This document shows, piece after piece, positions 26,289 to 35,395 of a stretch of DNA of 64,000 bases. Source of the DNA: an uncultured Bacteroidia bacterium (GTDB lineage Bacteria > Bacteroidota > Bacteroidia > Bacteroidales > F082); the NCBI GenBank assembly GCA_902802535.1, contig CADCML010000001.1, positions 117,787 through 181,786 of the forward strand. The letters run 5' to 3'. Position numbers and translations under genes: made by a program. The number at the start of each line of letters is the position of its first letter. Position 1 is the first letter of the stretch. The notes under the pieces were generated by a model that was given only the letters and a program-made list of their open reading frames with translations, ran no database searches and had not been told where the DNA came from.

Positions 26289-29200
26289 TCACTTCACCAC
26301 ACACCCACGAGCGGGAATCTGGTAATAGATCTCATTGTTATACATGTCCTCGCAACGGATGGCGGGAATCATGTAGTTGCCCTCGTAAGTGGCGTTGGCC
26401 TTCAATGTGAAGGTCTTCTTCGAGCGCGGCATGAGGTCGAAGTAGAAGTAAGCGCGGTCGTCGCGGAAATCGATGTGCTTGGCGCCTTCGTTGCCGGTCA
26501 TGTCGCCTGAAAGGCGTTCGTTGACGAGCTCCCAGCCCGACGGCAGGTAGTACGACAAGGCCAATTCCGTGACTTGCCACTCGCTCGGATTGGTCACCGT
26601 CATCTGTACTTTCAGGTCGGTGCCAGCGGTCAAGTTGGACAGGTTGACGGGGTTGCCGCTCTTGTCGGTGTAGCTTATCGTCATCGTGATGAAGTTGCCA
26701 CTTTCGCTCATGTCATACTCAGCAACCGAGGTCTTAGTGAACAGGTTGGCGACCATCTTCTGGTCGGTGAGGTTCTTGATTTCGAGCATGTTGCTGCCCA
26801 TCTTCGGCGTGAAGCCATAACCCACCGAGGCCATATTGGTGTTCAACGTGCGCTCCTCACCGTTCACCTTCACGGTGGCAGAGAGGTTGGTGTTGGCAAT
26901 GTTCATCTTCTCAGCGTATTTGCCCAAGACGAAGAGCGCGAAAGCCGTGGTCTGGGTGTCTAACCAACGGTCGCCGCTAATCATGCGGCACAGATTATTA
27001 ATATTGTTCTGCACAGTCTGTTGGTCGACGTCGCAGAGCATTTGGACGTATGTGTAGAAAGCGAGGTCGCGGGTGCGAGAGCCGAAGGAAGTGTAGTAGT
27101 CGGACATGCTCTGGCCCTCCTCCACGTTGGGCAACAGGTTCTGCGCAATGCTGGTCTTACCCTTTTGGGCAAAGGCAGCAGCGGCCAAAGCCTTGGTCAG
27201 GTCGTAGTTCATGTCGATTTCCTTGAAGCGGTTCATGGCACCCATTTCGGCCTTGTCTGCCAAAGCCAACACGAAGAGACGATAAGACTGGATGGTCTCT
27301 CCTTGTTTGTAGTCGGGGTTGTTCTTCCATTGCTTGGCGCGGTCGGCTTGATAACTCAGCAAGCCATCGAGGAAGTATTGCGGCACGTTGTAGCCTTGCT
27401 TGTTGGCCTCGACCAAGAAATGCAAAGCGTAAATCTCCGTCCACGGGTCGGTGTAGGTGCCACCCACCCAATTGGTCATCGAGTTGTCGGACTTCTGGTA
27501 GGCTTTCAGGTTGACGATGGCCGACTCGATGTTGTTGCGCATCTCTTCCTTGGCCTTGTCGTCAAGTTGGATGAAATAGTTCAAATAGAGCTGCGGGAAG
27601 GCCTTCGAGGTCACTTGTTCGAGGCAGCCGTGCGGGTAATCCATCAAGTAGTCGATGCGACCGAAGAGGTCAACAGGCATCAGGTTGGAAATGGTAATGT
27701 TGCCTTGTTGCGAGCCATCGATACCAGACAAATCAAACGGCACGCTCACCGTCTGACCGGCCTCAATCTCCTTGGTGATGGTGTTTCTGCGCTCGGCATA
27801 AGGCATACGAATCGGCATCACCGTCGACGATTCGGCAGTGTAGCCCTCGCCCGTCACCGAGACCTTCATTTCGGCGTTGCCCAGTTTCTTGGGAATGCTG
27901 GTTCTCACAGCAATCAGGCCCTCACCTTCGGCGTCAATCTGCACCGTAGTGGGCAGGTCGCCAACGGGGTCGAGGTTCTTGTTGTCAAACTTCACCTGCA
28001 AGGTCTTGTTCTTCATCGTGGGTGCCTGCACCTGCACCTTGAGGTTCAGCTCGTCGCCAGGAGCCACCACACGCGGAGCCGAGGCATAAAGGTTAATCGG
28101 GTCGACGACCTTCATCTGCTTTTCGGCTGAGCCAAAAGCCTTGCCGTTGCCCTTGGCAACCACCATAAAGCGCAGGGCACCAGAGCATTGCGGCACATCG
28201 AAACTATGGGAATTGGTTTCGCCAGCTTTCAGTTCGAAAGGTCCCAAAGTCACTGCATAAGCCTTGAAACGTTTGTCCAAAGTGATTTCCTGATTGAGGA
28301 TGCCGTCACCGCCAATGGCGTAGACTGAACCCAACTCGCCACTGAACGCATCGACGATGTTGGCGTAGTTGTCCCACGTGCGCACGCTCAAGGCCTGCTT
28401 ACTATTGAAATAGCCGTAAGGATTCGGGGTCTTGAAGTTGGTCAGGCCGAGGATGCCTTCGTCGACAATGGCCAAAGTATAAGTCATGCCTTGATTGTTG
28501 GCTTCGCCCACCTTCACGTCAATCTTCTTCTTGGTGTTGGCCGTTTCGGGCACTTGGATGCTGGGTTGCAGTTGGAGTTTCTTGTTTTCCACCTTCACCG
28601 GCACCACGCCATAAAGACGTATCGGCATGTCGTTGGCAGCATCATGAGGCTGAATCAGAGCGACATAGACATATACATTCGGAATCATCTCCTCGGTAGC
28701 GGTGATTTCCACCTTGCCTTCCTGACCAAGATTTTCGACCAACATGGTCTGCAAAACCTTGTCGCTGGCCTCAACTGTAACGAGGGCCTTAGCCTTCTCG
28801 TTGGCGGGGAAAGTAACGACAATCTTCTCGCCCACCTGATAGCTTTCGGCAGTGGTCTTCATGGCCAACTGTGCCGGAGCGCCAGCAGCGGATGAGGAAT
28901 GGCCGTAGCCCCAGTCGAAGAAAATGACCTTAGCAAAGGTATGACCACCCTGCTTGTCGTTGACGACGAAGAGGTAGCTGCCCCATTTGTCGTTCGGGAC
29001 GTTGAAGGTCACCGAGGTGGTACCGTTGCAGGTCAGGCTGCCATTCTGATACGGAGCCTTGTAAGTGCCTGAGGCATAGCGTTGCAGGCTGTATTCATCT
29101 TCGCTCGACCACCACCAATAGGAATCCAACTTGTAGAGGGCATAGTCTAATGCGACCGACGACTTGCAAGCCGTGCCGTTCTCGTTGACCATGGCAATGT

Positions 29201-31808
29201 TGAACTTCCAATCCTTGCCGGTGTCGTAGTAACTGCCGTATTTTGAGGAAGTTTCAGGCAGGTCAACGCCCACATAACGCTCGTAAGGTGAAATCTTCGA
29301 CGTGAACGAGGCAATGCTGAAATCGCCGCCCTGCTCGAAAACCTTCACCGTGAAGGTGCCGTTCATCATCTGGGCTGCATACACATCCTTCACTGGGCCG
29401 AAACCAATCTCCGCAGCACCCTCGGCGTTCAACTGGCCGCTGAACAGCGAAAGCTCCTGCGGCTCAAAGCTTTGGGTCTCGTTGACAAAGGTGTAATGGG
29501 CGAATTCCTTGAACGAAGTCTCGCCGCCACGCAGTTTCAAGTCGACTTCGGCCTTCAAGCCCTTGGCTTTCATGCCGTTGAGCCATTTCGAGCTCAGGCT
29601 GACACGCTCGTTGCGTGAAACGCTGATTACATTGGGCACGTCGAACTTGATTTCCAAGCGGTTGGGTTTCACGGTCTCCACACGGAGGTTCTTGGTGATG
29701 GTGCTGGTGCCCACCTTGAAACGTGCCGTCCACAAGCCAGTTTCGTCCGACGGGTTAGTCGGGACGGTGAAGCAATAAATATCGTTGACAGGCTTGGTGT
29801 TCACCTGTTTGGCATAGAGGCGGCCATTGGCATCAATCACCTCAAGGACAATGGGATAGTCATCCGGCACGGTGGATTCCAAATCGTTGAGCATGAGGTT
29901 GAGTTGCAGGTCGTCGCCCGGACGCCACACACCACGGTTAGAGTAGGCAAAGGCCGTCACACCCTTTTCGACAGGTTCGCCAGCCACATCGAATCGGCTG
30001 TATGACAAGGCATTGCCATCGCTCAGCTTGATGACCGACTTGCTGCCTTTCCTATCCGTAGCCACCACGAAAGCAGGACGGTTGGCGCATTGCAGCTTCA
30101 AATGGCCTTGGGCATCCACCGAGCCTTTGCCCATCTGCTGTCTCTGGAAGTTGTAGGCCACCACTTGCGCGTCAGATGCGGGCTGGGCGTCGGAGATGTG
30201 GTAGACGTAAACATCCACCACGTCGTTGCGACCCATCTTGGCGGTCACGGCGAGGTCGGAAACGACGATGTTCTTCTGCTTCTCCACATAGTTGTAATAA
30301 TAGTAGCCGTTGGGGTCGCCCCAATCGCCCTCATAGTGGTATTCCTTGTAATCATCGGCTTGCCCGTCCCAATAACTGGCTTCTCGCTCGTCATTGTTGT
30401 CAATCATGGCGGTCTTCATCTCGTCGGAGGCGAAGGTGTAGTCGGCGGGACCGAAATTGAGGCTCAACTGGTACATCGCGCCCGGCTCCACCTTAATGTA
30501 ATCGGAAATCACGATGGGGAAAGTCTTCCACTGGTTAGGATAAGGATTGTCGATGGCCAAGCGGACTTTCTTCTCCAAACGGCCAGCCTTACGCACGCCG
30601 TAGGTCTCATTCAGTTCGCTGTCCTGCAAGAACGACAGTATGTTGTCGTCGAAAATACGCACAATCCTCAGCGTCACCGCATTGAGGCAGATGGCGTCGA
30701 AATAGACGGTGGTTTCGTCCACGTTGGGAATGATGACGCCATCGTCAGTCCAGCGCACCTTGGGCTGCACCTCGGTCAGGTTGAGCTCATACTCATAGTC
30801 ATCTTGGAGCACCATGCCGTTGTCGGAGCGGATGCCGCTGTTCACGCCAATGGTCAAATTCTCCATCTGGTATCTGTAGAGGTTGCTCTTGTCGAAGTAG
30901 AAGTCAATCTTATTTCCCTTGATGTCAGCCTTATAACCCAAATCATCGTGTTTGGAGATGAAGCCGGTGAGGTTCTGTGCCTCCTTCAGCGGCTGACTGA
31001 AGAACAAGGTGGCGTGGTCGGCATTTTGGTCCACATCAAAAGTCAGCGGAATGAAAATGCCTTTGGCGTAAATGGTCAGGTCGCGTTCCATCTTGGCCTT
31101 GGCGTCGACCGCCTTGCCGTCGAGGACGATGTGAACGTCGTAGTTTTCATTCTTGCGTTCAAAGTTCTGCACCAAAAAGTCGTAGACATTGTTGCCCGCG
31201 TATGTCAACTCCACGGGATGGTTCTTGCGGAAGGCAGCGTCGAACAGGTTGATGGCATCGTCCTGGTCGACAGGCACGGCAAAGGCGACGCGCAGGTTGT
31301 AGTCCATCGTTTCGTTCGACAGGCAGATGGGCTGTTGGGCCACGAGGCTGAAGTTTTGGCGGCGCACGCCGAAGCCGAACTCAAGCATCGGGTCGCCAGC
31401 CACTTCCAAGAATTCGGCCATCTTGAACTTGCAGACGTAGTTCTGATCCTTGTCGATGTCGTCGTACTGGAAGCCGATGGTGTTTTCGTCAATCCAAACG
31501 GCTTTGCCTTTCAAGGCGGGCGTAAACTGGAAGGCTTTGGCGGGGATGGTCTCGCCATACTTCACTTTCAGCATCTCAGGGTTCTTGAAGCGCACCACGA
31601 TAGGCTCGCCCGTGGCGACCACGCCCGAGGTGTAGCTGTCGAGCAGTGGCAGCAAAGCCTCATCCAAGGGCTGGATGCGTTCAACGTAGGTCTTCGATCC
31701 ACCAACAGTCGTTGATGTTCCCTTCTTGCCGCAAGAGGGCATGAAGGCCAGCAGCAACACACCGAAAATCAAGCTGATGCCGCCGAATTTTTTCATTTTT
31801 GTACTCAT
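26289..31808 (-). CDS. Alpha-2-macroglobulin family lipoprotein (YfhM-like)
   Basis: An 1839-residue bacterial alpha-2-macroglobulin. A signal sequence ends in a probable lipobox (AFMPSC), so it is likely anchored in the periplasm. The middle holds macroglobulin domains (for example FAYSNRGVWRPGDDLQLNLM), and the thioester site is present as PHGCLEQ at about residue 1390, followed by the helical thioester-binding region (QSYRLFVLALADKAEM). These proteins trap attacking proteases through the Cys-Gln thioester and are thought to guard the envelope with PBP1C. ATGs at 31808 and 31796 are both possible; the longer frame adds 11 residues before the signal peptide. Confidence 0.94.
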   Translation of the reverse strand: MSTKMKKFGGISLIFGVLLLAFMPSCGKKGTSTTVGGSKTYVERIQPLDEALLPLLDSYTSGVVATGEPIVVRFKNPEMLKVKYGETIPAKAFQFTPALKGKAVWIDENTIGFQYDDIDKDQNYVCKFKMAEFLEVAGDPMLEFGFGVRRQNFSLVAQQPICLSNETMDYNLRVAFAVPVDQDDAINLFDAAFRKNHPVELTYAGNNVYDFLVQNFERKNENYDVHIVLDGKAVDAKAKMERDLTIYAKGIFIPLTFDVDQNADHATLFFSQPLKEAQNLTGFISKHDDLGYKADIKGNKIDFYFDKSNLYRYQMENLTIGVNSGIRSDNGMVLQDDYEYELNLTEVQPKVRWTDDGVIIPNVDETTVYFDAICLNAVTLRIVRIFDDNILSFLQDSELNETYGVRKAGRLEKKVRLAIDNPYPNQWKTFPIVISDYIKVEPGAMYQLSLNFGPADYTFASDEMKTAMIDNNDEREASYWDGQADDYKEYHYEGDWGDPNGYYYYNYVEKQKNIVVSDLAVTAKMGRNDVVDVYVYHISDAQPASDAQVVAYNFQRQQMGKGSVDAQGHLKLQCANRPAFVVATDRKGSKSVIKLSDGNALSYSRFDVAGEPVEKGVTAFAYSNRGVWRPGDDLQLNLMLNDLESTVPDDYPIVLEVIDANGRLYAKQVNTKPVNDIYCFTVPTNPSDETGLWTARFKVGTSTITKNLRVETVKPNRLEIKFDVPNVISVSRNERVSLSSKWLNGMKAKGLKAEVDLKLRGGETSFKEFAHYTFVNETQSFEPQELSLFSGQLNAEGAAEIGFGPVKDVYAAQMMNGTFTVKVFEQGGDFSIASFTSKISPYERYVGVDLPETSSKYGSYYDTGKDWKFNIAMVNENGTACKSSVALDYALYKLDSYWWWSSEDEYSLQRYASGTYKAPYQNGSLTCNGTTSVTFNVPNDKWGSYLFVVNDKQGGHTFAKVIFFDWGYGHSSSAAGAPAQLAMKTTAESYQVGEKIVVTFPANEKAKALVTVEASDKVLQTMLVENLGQEGKVEITATEEMIPNVYVYVALIQPHDAANDMPIRLYGVVPVKVENKKLQLQPSIQVPETANTKKKIDVKVGEANNQGMTYTLAIVDEGILGLTNFKTPNPYGYFNSKQALSVRTWDNYANIVDAFSGELGSVYAIGGDGILNQEITLDKRFKAYAVTLGPFELKAGETNSHSFDVPQCSGALRFMVVAKGNGKAFGSAEKQMKVVDPINLYASAPRVVAPGDELNLKVQVQAPTMKNKTLQVKFDNKNLDPVGDLPTTVQIDAEGEGLIAVRTSIPKKLGNAEMKVSVTGEGYTAESSTVMPIRMPYAERRNTITKEIEAGQTVSVPFDLSGIDGSQQGNITISNLMPVDLFGRIDYLMDYPHGCLEQVTSKAFPQLYLNYFIQLDDKAKEEMRNNIESAIVNLKAYQKSDNSMTNWVGGTYTDPWTEIYALHFLVEANKQGYNVPQYFLDGLLSYQADRAKQWKNNPDYKQGETIQSYRLFVLALADKAEMGAMNRFKEIDMNYDLTKALAAAAFAQKGKTSIAQNLLPNVEEGQSMSDYYTSFGSRTRDLAFYTYVQMLCDVDQQTVQNNINNLCRMISGDRWLDTQTTAFALFVLGKYAEKMNIANTNLSATVKVNGEERTLNTNMASVGYGFTPKMGSNMLEIKNLTDQKMVANLFTKTSVAEYDMSESGNFITMTISYTDKSGNPVNLSNLTAGTDLKVQMTVTNPSEWQVTELALSYYLPSGWELVNERLSGDMTGNEGAKHIDFRDDRAYFYFDLMPRSKKTFTLKANATYEGNYMIPAIRCEDMYNNEIYYQIPARGCVVK

Positions 31809-31838
31809 ATCGTTTAAATTTGATTGATTTCGAGAGCA

Positions 31839-31846
31839 CAAAAATA
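31839..31846 (-). promoter_or_regulatory. Promoter box TATTTTTG for the macroglobulin gene
   Basis: On the minus strand TATTTTTG fits TAnnTTTG and lies 30 bases before the ATG at 31808. Confidence 0.55.
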
Positions 31847-31922
31847 AGCAATCTTATTGAAAAATGGTTTTTTTGTTTCTTTTTCTGAAAGAAGCACAGC
31901 ATTTTTTGCCGCTTTTGAGCTT

Positions 31923-32013
31923 AAAGTGTTGCCTATAGACAACGGTTTTTAATGAAAAGTGTTGGCCAAAGGCAACATTTTTTTTTCAAAAAGTGTTGGT
32001 TGTAAACAACACT
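31923..32013. repeat. Three spaced copies of AAAGTGTTG, each followed by CAAC
   Basis: AAAGTGTTG occurs at 31923, 31956 and 31990 (periods 33 and 34). In each case a CAAC follows 7 or 8 bases on, so each copy can fold as a GTTG/CAAC hairpin; the last is AGTGTTG/CAACACT with 7-bp arms. The array fills most of the gap between the macroglobulin promoter and the end of the upstream ATPase gene. Confidence 0.6.
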
Positions 32014-32025
32014 AAACTTGAAATC

Positions 32026-33336
32026 CTACATATCCTCCAACGAAAGCCCATCCATACTAATCTGATACGTAGCAAACTCGGAAGGCAGGGCTATCAGTTT
32101 GTCTTGCAAGTCCTTCAGGCTGATTTTGTCCTTGTTGCGCTTGATTTCGGCGACGAGGCAGGTCTTGTCGAACTCGTTCAAGGCCACCATGTCGATTTCG
32201 TTTTTGCCCTTGCGGTCCCACCAGTTGCCCACCTTGGTATACTTTCCTGTCTGCATCGTCTTTTCCTGAAAATAGCGTTCCAAAGTACGCCCCGTGAATT
32301 GGGTATAATTGTCTGTTACATATTGTTTTAGCAAACCAAGCTGATTGCTCTCAATCAAGCCTTGGTAGGGATAGACAAAGCGGAACCAAAACCGCAAAAA
32401 GCAGTCGTCAATCTGCCAACGGATGTTCCTCACGCCAGGCTTGCTCAGCAAAGGCGTGTTCTTGCTAATGAAAAGATAGTCCTCGTTCATGTTGTTGAGG
32501 TAGGCACCCGTGTTTTTCCCAATGACGCTGTCGATTTCGCTTAGCGTGGTCATGCCACCTGCAATCAGTTGAAGAATAGAGAAATAGGTGCCGTAATCGC
32601 GCCCAAACTCCGAAATCAGCAGTTCGGTGCCTTCGGTCAGGAAAGGCGAGTCGGGCGACAGGGCATAGTTGAGCATTTTCTGTTTGGTCGTGGCGTGGGC
32701 ATCCATCAATAACGCAACGTATTTGGCCACGCCGCCGGTAAGCATGTAAAGGCAAAGCAAATCGTCAGGCTTGTATTCGGGATTGTGGTCGGCCAAAATG
32801 CCTTTCTGCGTTTCGATGCTGAAAGGAAGCAGCCTCAAGTGCGAGTCGCGCCGACCAAAAAGCGGCTGGTCGCTGTGGTCAAAAATGCGTTTCATCATGG
32901 AATAGATGGAGCCGCAAAGAATGAGATTGACATGGGTTTTATCCTTGTTACGGTCCCAAATGTCTTGTATCTCGCTCGGTATGGCGGCGTTGATGCCTAA
33001 CAAGTTCTGAAACTCGTCAATGATGAGCGTGTAATGATGGCTTGCGCCGTATCGCATCAGTTCCTTGAAGAGGCTGCCGAAGTTTTCCACCTGACCGTAT
33101 AGTTGCAGGTCGAGCACGTCTTGCGCCTGCTGCTGAAACTTGCGGCAAAGCACCTGCTCGTTGTCTTTCGAAACATACAAGTACAGAAAAGGCTTGTTTT
33201 CCACGCTTTTCAACAGCAAGGCGGTCTTCCCGATGCGTCGTCTTCCGATGAGCGTAGTCATCATGGAACGGTCTGACGACTGTTGCCAATTCTTCTCAAG
33301 TGCTTGTAATTCAGTTGTTCTATCGTAGAATTTCAT
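32026..33336 (-). CDS. AAA-like ATPase with DUF234-type nuclease-like C-terminus
   Basis: A 436-residue protein. The opening FYDRTTELQALEKNW and Walker A GRRRIGKTALL (about 30-40), then LIIDEFQNLL as Walker B and LILCGSIYSMM as sensor, are typical of the archaeal-type ATPase family. The C-terminal part has YFQEKTMQTGKYTKVGNWWD, EIDMVALNEFDKTCLVAEIK with D and ExK spacing of the DUF234 nuclease-like domain. The role is unknown; the family is common and variable in Bacteroidota. It has its own promoter and a palindrome. It is separate from the DUF4143-type ATPase at 13.2 kb. Confidence 0.88.
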   Translation of the reverse strand: MKFYDRTTELQALEKNWQQSSDRSMMTTLIGRRRIGKTALLLKSVENKPFLYLYVSKDNEQVLCRKFQQQAQDVLDLQLYGQVENFGSLFKELMRYGASHHYTLIIDEFQNLLGINAAIPSEIQDIWDRNKDKTHVNLILCGSIYSMMKRIFDHSDQPLFGRRDSHLRLLPFSIETQKGILADHNPEYKPDDLLCLYMLTGGVAKYVALLMDAHATTKQKMLNYALSPDSPFLTEGTELLISEFGRDYGTYFSILQLIAGGMTTLSEIDSVIGKNTGAYLNNMNEDYLFISKNTPLLSKPGVRNIRWQIDDCFLRFWFRFVYPYQGLIESNQLGLLKQYVTDNYTQFTGRTLERYFQEKTMQTGKYTKVGNWWDRKGKNEIDMVALNEFDKTCLVAEIKRNKDKISLKDLQDKLIALPSEFATYQISMDGLSLEDM

Positions 33337-33375
33337 ACGCCTTTTGTATTTATTTAATCGTGGTTAATATAACAT

Positions 33376-33404
33376 CCATTAAATTAATGGCGGTTACAAA
33401 GGTA
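33376..33404 (-). promoter_or_regulatory. Promoter box and palindromic operator for the ATPase gene
   Basis: On the minus strand TACCTTTG (33397-33404) fits TAnnTTTG and is followed at once by the perfect palindrome CCATTAA/TTAATGG (33376-33390, one central base), about where transcription would begin. The box overlaps the last codons of the preceding small gene. Confidence 0.5.
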
Positions 33405-33783
33405 GAACATTTTTTTGAGATGGCAATGTGTTTTGCCAAAAAAAACGTTCGTCATCATGGGTTCCAAAACATGGTTCTGCGGCTTTCAAACGCCACATAT
33501 ATTCCTCTTTCGTCTCACCTTTCCGATAAAGTATGTCGCCAATTTGGTAACGAGCGCGAGCCACCGTTAGCGTGTCGTTCGCCAAGAGTCCATAATGTTC
33601 CGCATCCTTGAACAACTGCAAAGCCTCTACCTTATTGCCTGAATCCAATTGGATATGAGCGTTTTCCAAGGCATCGCAGCCAGCTTGCCTCACATCGCGG
33701 GGTGTTGGATGACACCCAAATAAAGCATAAGCTAAAAAGATGAAAGCAAGGGATTTCAGTATTATGTTGTTTTTCACCGTCAT
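33394..33783 (-). CDS. Truncated TPR-like lipoprotein, probably the stub of a longer gene
   Basis: A 129-residue lipoprotein: hydrophobic head and lipobox ALFGC, then PTPRDVRQAGCDALENAHIQ and ALQLFKDAEHYGLLANDTLT, one or two TPR-like helical repeats. I recall this opening from much longer Bacteroidota TPR sensor-like lipoproteins of several hundred residues. Here the repeat array stops after about 100 residues in a non-repeat tail (FGTHDDERFFW), so the gene looks shortened. ATG at 33783 is the only good start. It is last in a minus-strand run, 19 bases after the DUF2490 gene. Confidence 0.55.
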   Translation of the reverse strand: MTVKNNIILKSLAFIFLAYALFGCHPTPRDVRQAGCDALENAHIQLDSGNKVEALQLFKDAEHYGLLANDTLTVARARYQIGDILYRKGETKEEYMWRLKAAEPCFGTHDDERFFWQNTLPSQKNVLPL

Positions 33784-33802
33784 AATCAAACACCAAACAA
33801 CA

Positions 33803-34480
33803 TCAATACTTTGCCTTAAATGTCAAGCCTAAATAGAACCTATCTACTGGCTCGTTTACCCATAAATCATTATCCATGCGGGCAAAGGCCGAGAGGTAAT
33901 ATCTTCTCGAAAGACGGTAATCCACCGAAAGCACCGTGCGCAGGTTGTCAATGCCACCTTTTTTGGGGTCGTTGGTAAGCCAAAAAAGTTCGGTCGAGAG
34001 GGCATACTTGAAGCGGCTGTTCATCGGCTGGTAGGTCACTTTCAGGCGGTTGCGCCAATACAGCCTCGGATTGACGCGATGCTCGCCCGTGCGCTCGTCG
34101 AAAAAGGTGGCAAGAGCCTTGCTGCGCACCTGGAACTTGAAGCGGCGGACTTCCTCCGTATAGGTCACTTGCAAACCCAAACGGCCACGGTTCTCGTAAT
34201 AGCCTCGGTCGTTGTGGCGGCGGATATAGTCGGCAGTGAGGCCGATGTTCATACGGTTGTGCAGGCAACTATAGTCCACGCCCACCGAGTTGAGCCAGCG
34301 GTCGAACTGCTTGAAATTGTGGTCGAAACGCAACTCCTCCTCCACCGACAAACCAAAAGGCCCGCCCAATCCCACCTCGGCCTCGGCCGAAACTATGCCG
34401 CCGAAGTCGGTGGTGCGCTCACTTTGCGCGAAAGCCGCCACCGTGAACAACAACAGTAATATGGTTATTAACCTTCTCAT
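33803..34480 (-). CDS. DUF2490 outer-membrane-like protein
   Basis: A 225-residue secreted protein with a clean signal peptide (LITILLLLFTVAAFAQ) and then repeated amphipathic beta segments (VDYSCLHNRMNIGLTADYIR, RFKYALSTELFWL, RYYLSAFARMDNDLW) ending in FYLGLTFKAKY, typical of a small outer-membrane barrel ending in an aromatic or hydrophobic residue. This matches DUF2490, of unknown function. Its position after the DUF4956 and VTC-domain genes suggests they are functionally linked. Confidence 0.83.
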   Translation of the reverse strand: MRRLITILLLLFTVAAFAQSERTTDFGGIVSAEAEVGLGGPFGLSVEEELRFDHNFKQFDRWLNSVGVDYSCLHNRMNIGLTADYIRRHNDRGYYENRGRLGLQVTYTEEVRRFKFQVRSKALATFFDERTGEHRVNPRLYWRNRLKVTYQPMNSRFKYALSTELFWLTNDPKKGGIDNLRTVLSVDYRLSRRYYLSAFARMDNDLWVNEPVDRFYLGLTFKAKY

Positions 34481-34490
34481 TTTCCTTTTT

Positions 34491-34557
34491 AGACTATGGC
34501 CAATGGCTTGCCTTTACGTAGGGGCAGCCATAGGCCATAAGCCATGGGCCATAGTCT
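34491..34557. repeat. Palindromic intergenic element, copy 1 (67 bp)
   Basis: The ends are a perfect inverted repeat AGACTATGGCC/GGCCATAGTCT. Inside lie GGCTTGCCTTTACGTAGG and CAGCCATAGGCC. An inverted related copy lies at 35322-35395, on the other side of the DUF4956 gene. The right end overlaps and supplies the TAG stop of DUF4956 (34556-34558). Confidence 0.75.
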
Positions 34558-35284
34558 ATACATCAAAGTCCTTCAACTTAGTTATGGTATCAATCGTATT
34601 CACCTCGTCGTCAATGGGTTCGTAGTAAACCTTCACGAAAGCCACGTCGCGCAGGTAGTCGATATGCCCCACCTCTACCTTCGAGATGTTCAAACCCGTG
34701 CGTTCGATGAGGTCGGCCTTCAGGTCTTCCTCCTTGCCGTGTTTGGTGTTCTCGATGCGGTCGTAGAGGATGATTTTCATGGCCGTGTGTTTCAGCATCT
34801 TCGTGCCATCAAGAATCCAGACGACCAACACCACCATCAGATTGACCAACAGCAGCTCCGAGTAGCTCGTCGAGAGTGCCATGCCGTTGACGATGCTCAG
34901 GCCCATCACCACAAAAAGATAGGTCATTTCGCGGATTTTGATGGTTTCCGTCCGGTAACGTATCATGCCGAAGATGGCGAAGAGGCCCAAGGCGTAGGCG
35001 ATGTTCATCTTCATGTTCTCCATCAGCGAAATGATGAGGAAAATGACCACCGCAAACATGAGAAAGGTGAAATAATAGTCCTTGCGGTTGGCCTTCTTGT
35101 AATAGAAACAATGGATGATGACCCAGCAGACGAGGAAGTTGAACACGAAGCGGATCAAGGTCGTCCAAAGGCTTTGGGCATCGAAAAGCGGCACGCCGAG
35201 GAAGTCCATTCCTGAAGCGCCACCGCCAAATTCGCGCGCAATGTCAGGATCAAAGTCCTGCATGTTGATTTGTAATAGGTTCAT
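34556..35284 (-). CDS. DUF4956 membrane protein
   Basis: A 242-residue membrane protein with about four helices: LWTTLIRFVFNFLVCWVIIH, YYFTFLMFAVVIFLIISLM, AYALGLFAIFGMIRYRTETI and LLLVNLMVVLVVWIL. The pattern FGMIRYRTE is the DUF4956 signature. A soluble C-terminal tail of about 75 residues follows. The family commonly sits next to VTC-type polyphosphate polymerase-like genes, as here (VTC gene 98 bases upstream), so it may form a membrane complex with it. The stop codon lies within a palindromic element. Confidence 0.88.
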   Translation of the reverse strand: MNLLQINMQDFDPDIAREFGGGASGMDFLGVPLFDAQSLWTTLIRFVFNFLVCWVIIHCFYYKKANRKDYYFTFLMFAVVIFLIISLMENMKMNIAYALGLFAIFGMIRYRTETIKIREMTYLFVVMGLSIVNGMALSTSYSELLLVNLMVVLVVWILDGTKMLKHTAMKIILYDRIENTKHGKEEDLKADLIERTGLNISKVEVGHIDYLRDVAFVKVYYEPIDDEVNTIDTITKLKDFDV

Positions 35285-35321
35285 ATTGTTGTTTTATTGA
35301 TTGTTTAATTGTTGTTTACTA

Positions 35322-35395
35322 GGCTTATGGCCTATAGCCTATGGCCTAAGGCTGCCCCTACATAAAGGCAAGCCATAGGCCATTAGCCATAAGCC
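35322..35395. repeat. Palindromic intergenic element, copy 2 (74 bp, inverted)
   Basis: The ends are GGCTTATGGC/GCCATAAGCC. The centre GGCTGCCCCTACATAAAGG and CAAGCCATAGGCC is the reverse complement of the centre of copy 1 with a few changes. It overlaps the 3' end of the VTC gene, encoding its last residues MAYG and its TAA stop. Confidence 0.75.

Noticed and set aside
30090-31715. A long open frame on the plus strand opposite the macroglobulin gene.
   Set aside because: It is a mirror of the true gene: the minus-strand protein has clear macroglobulin domains and the CLEQ thioester motif, while the plus frame has none.
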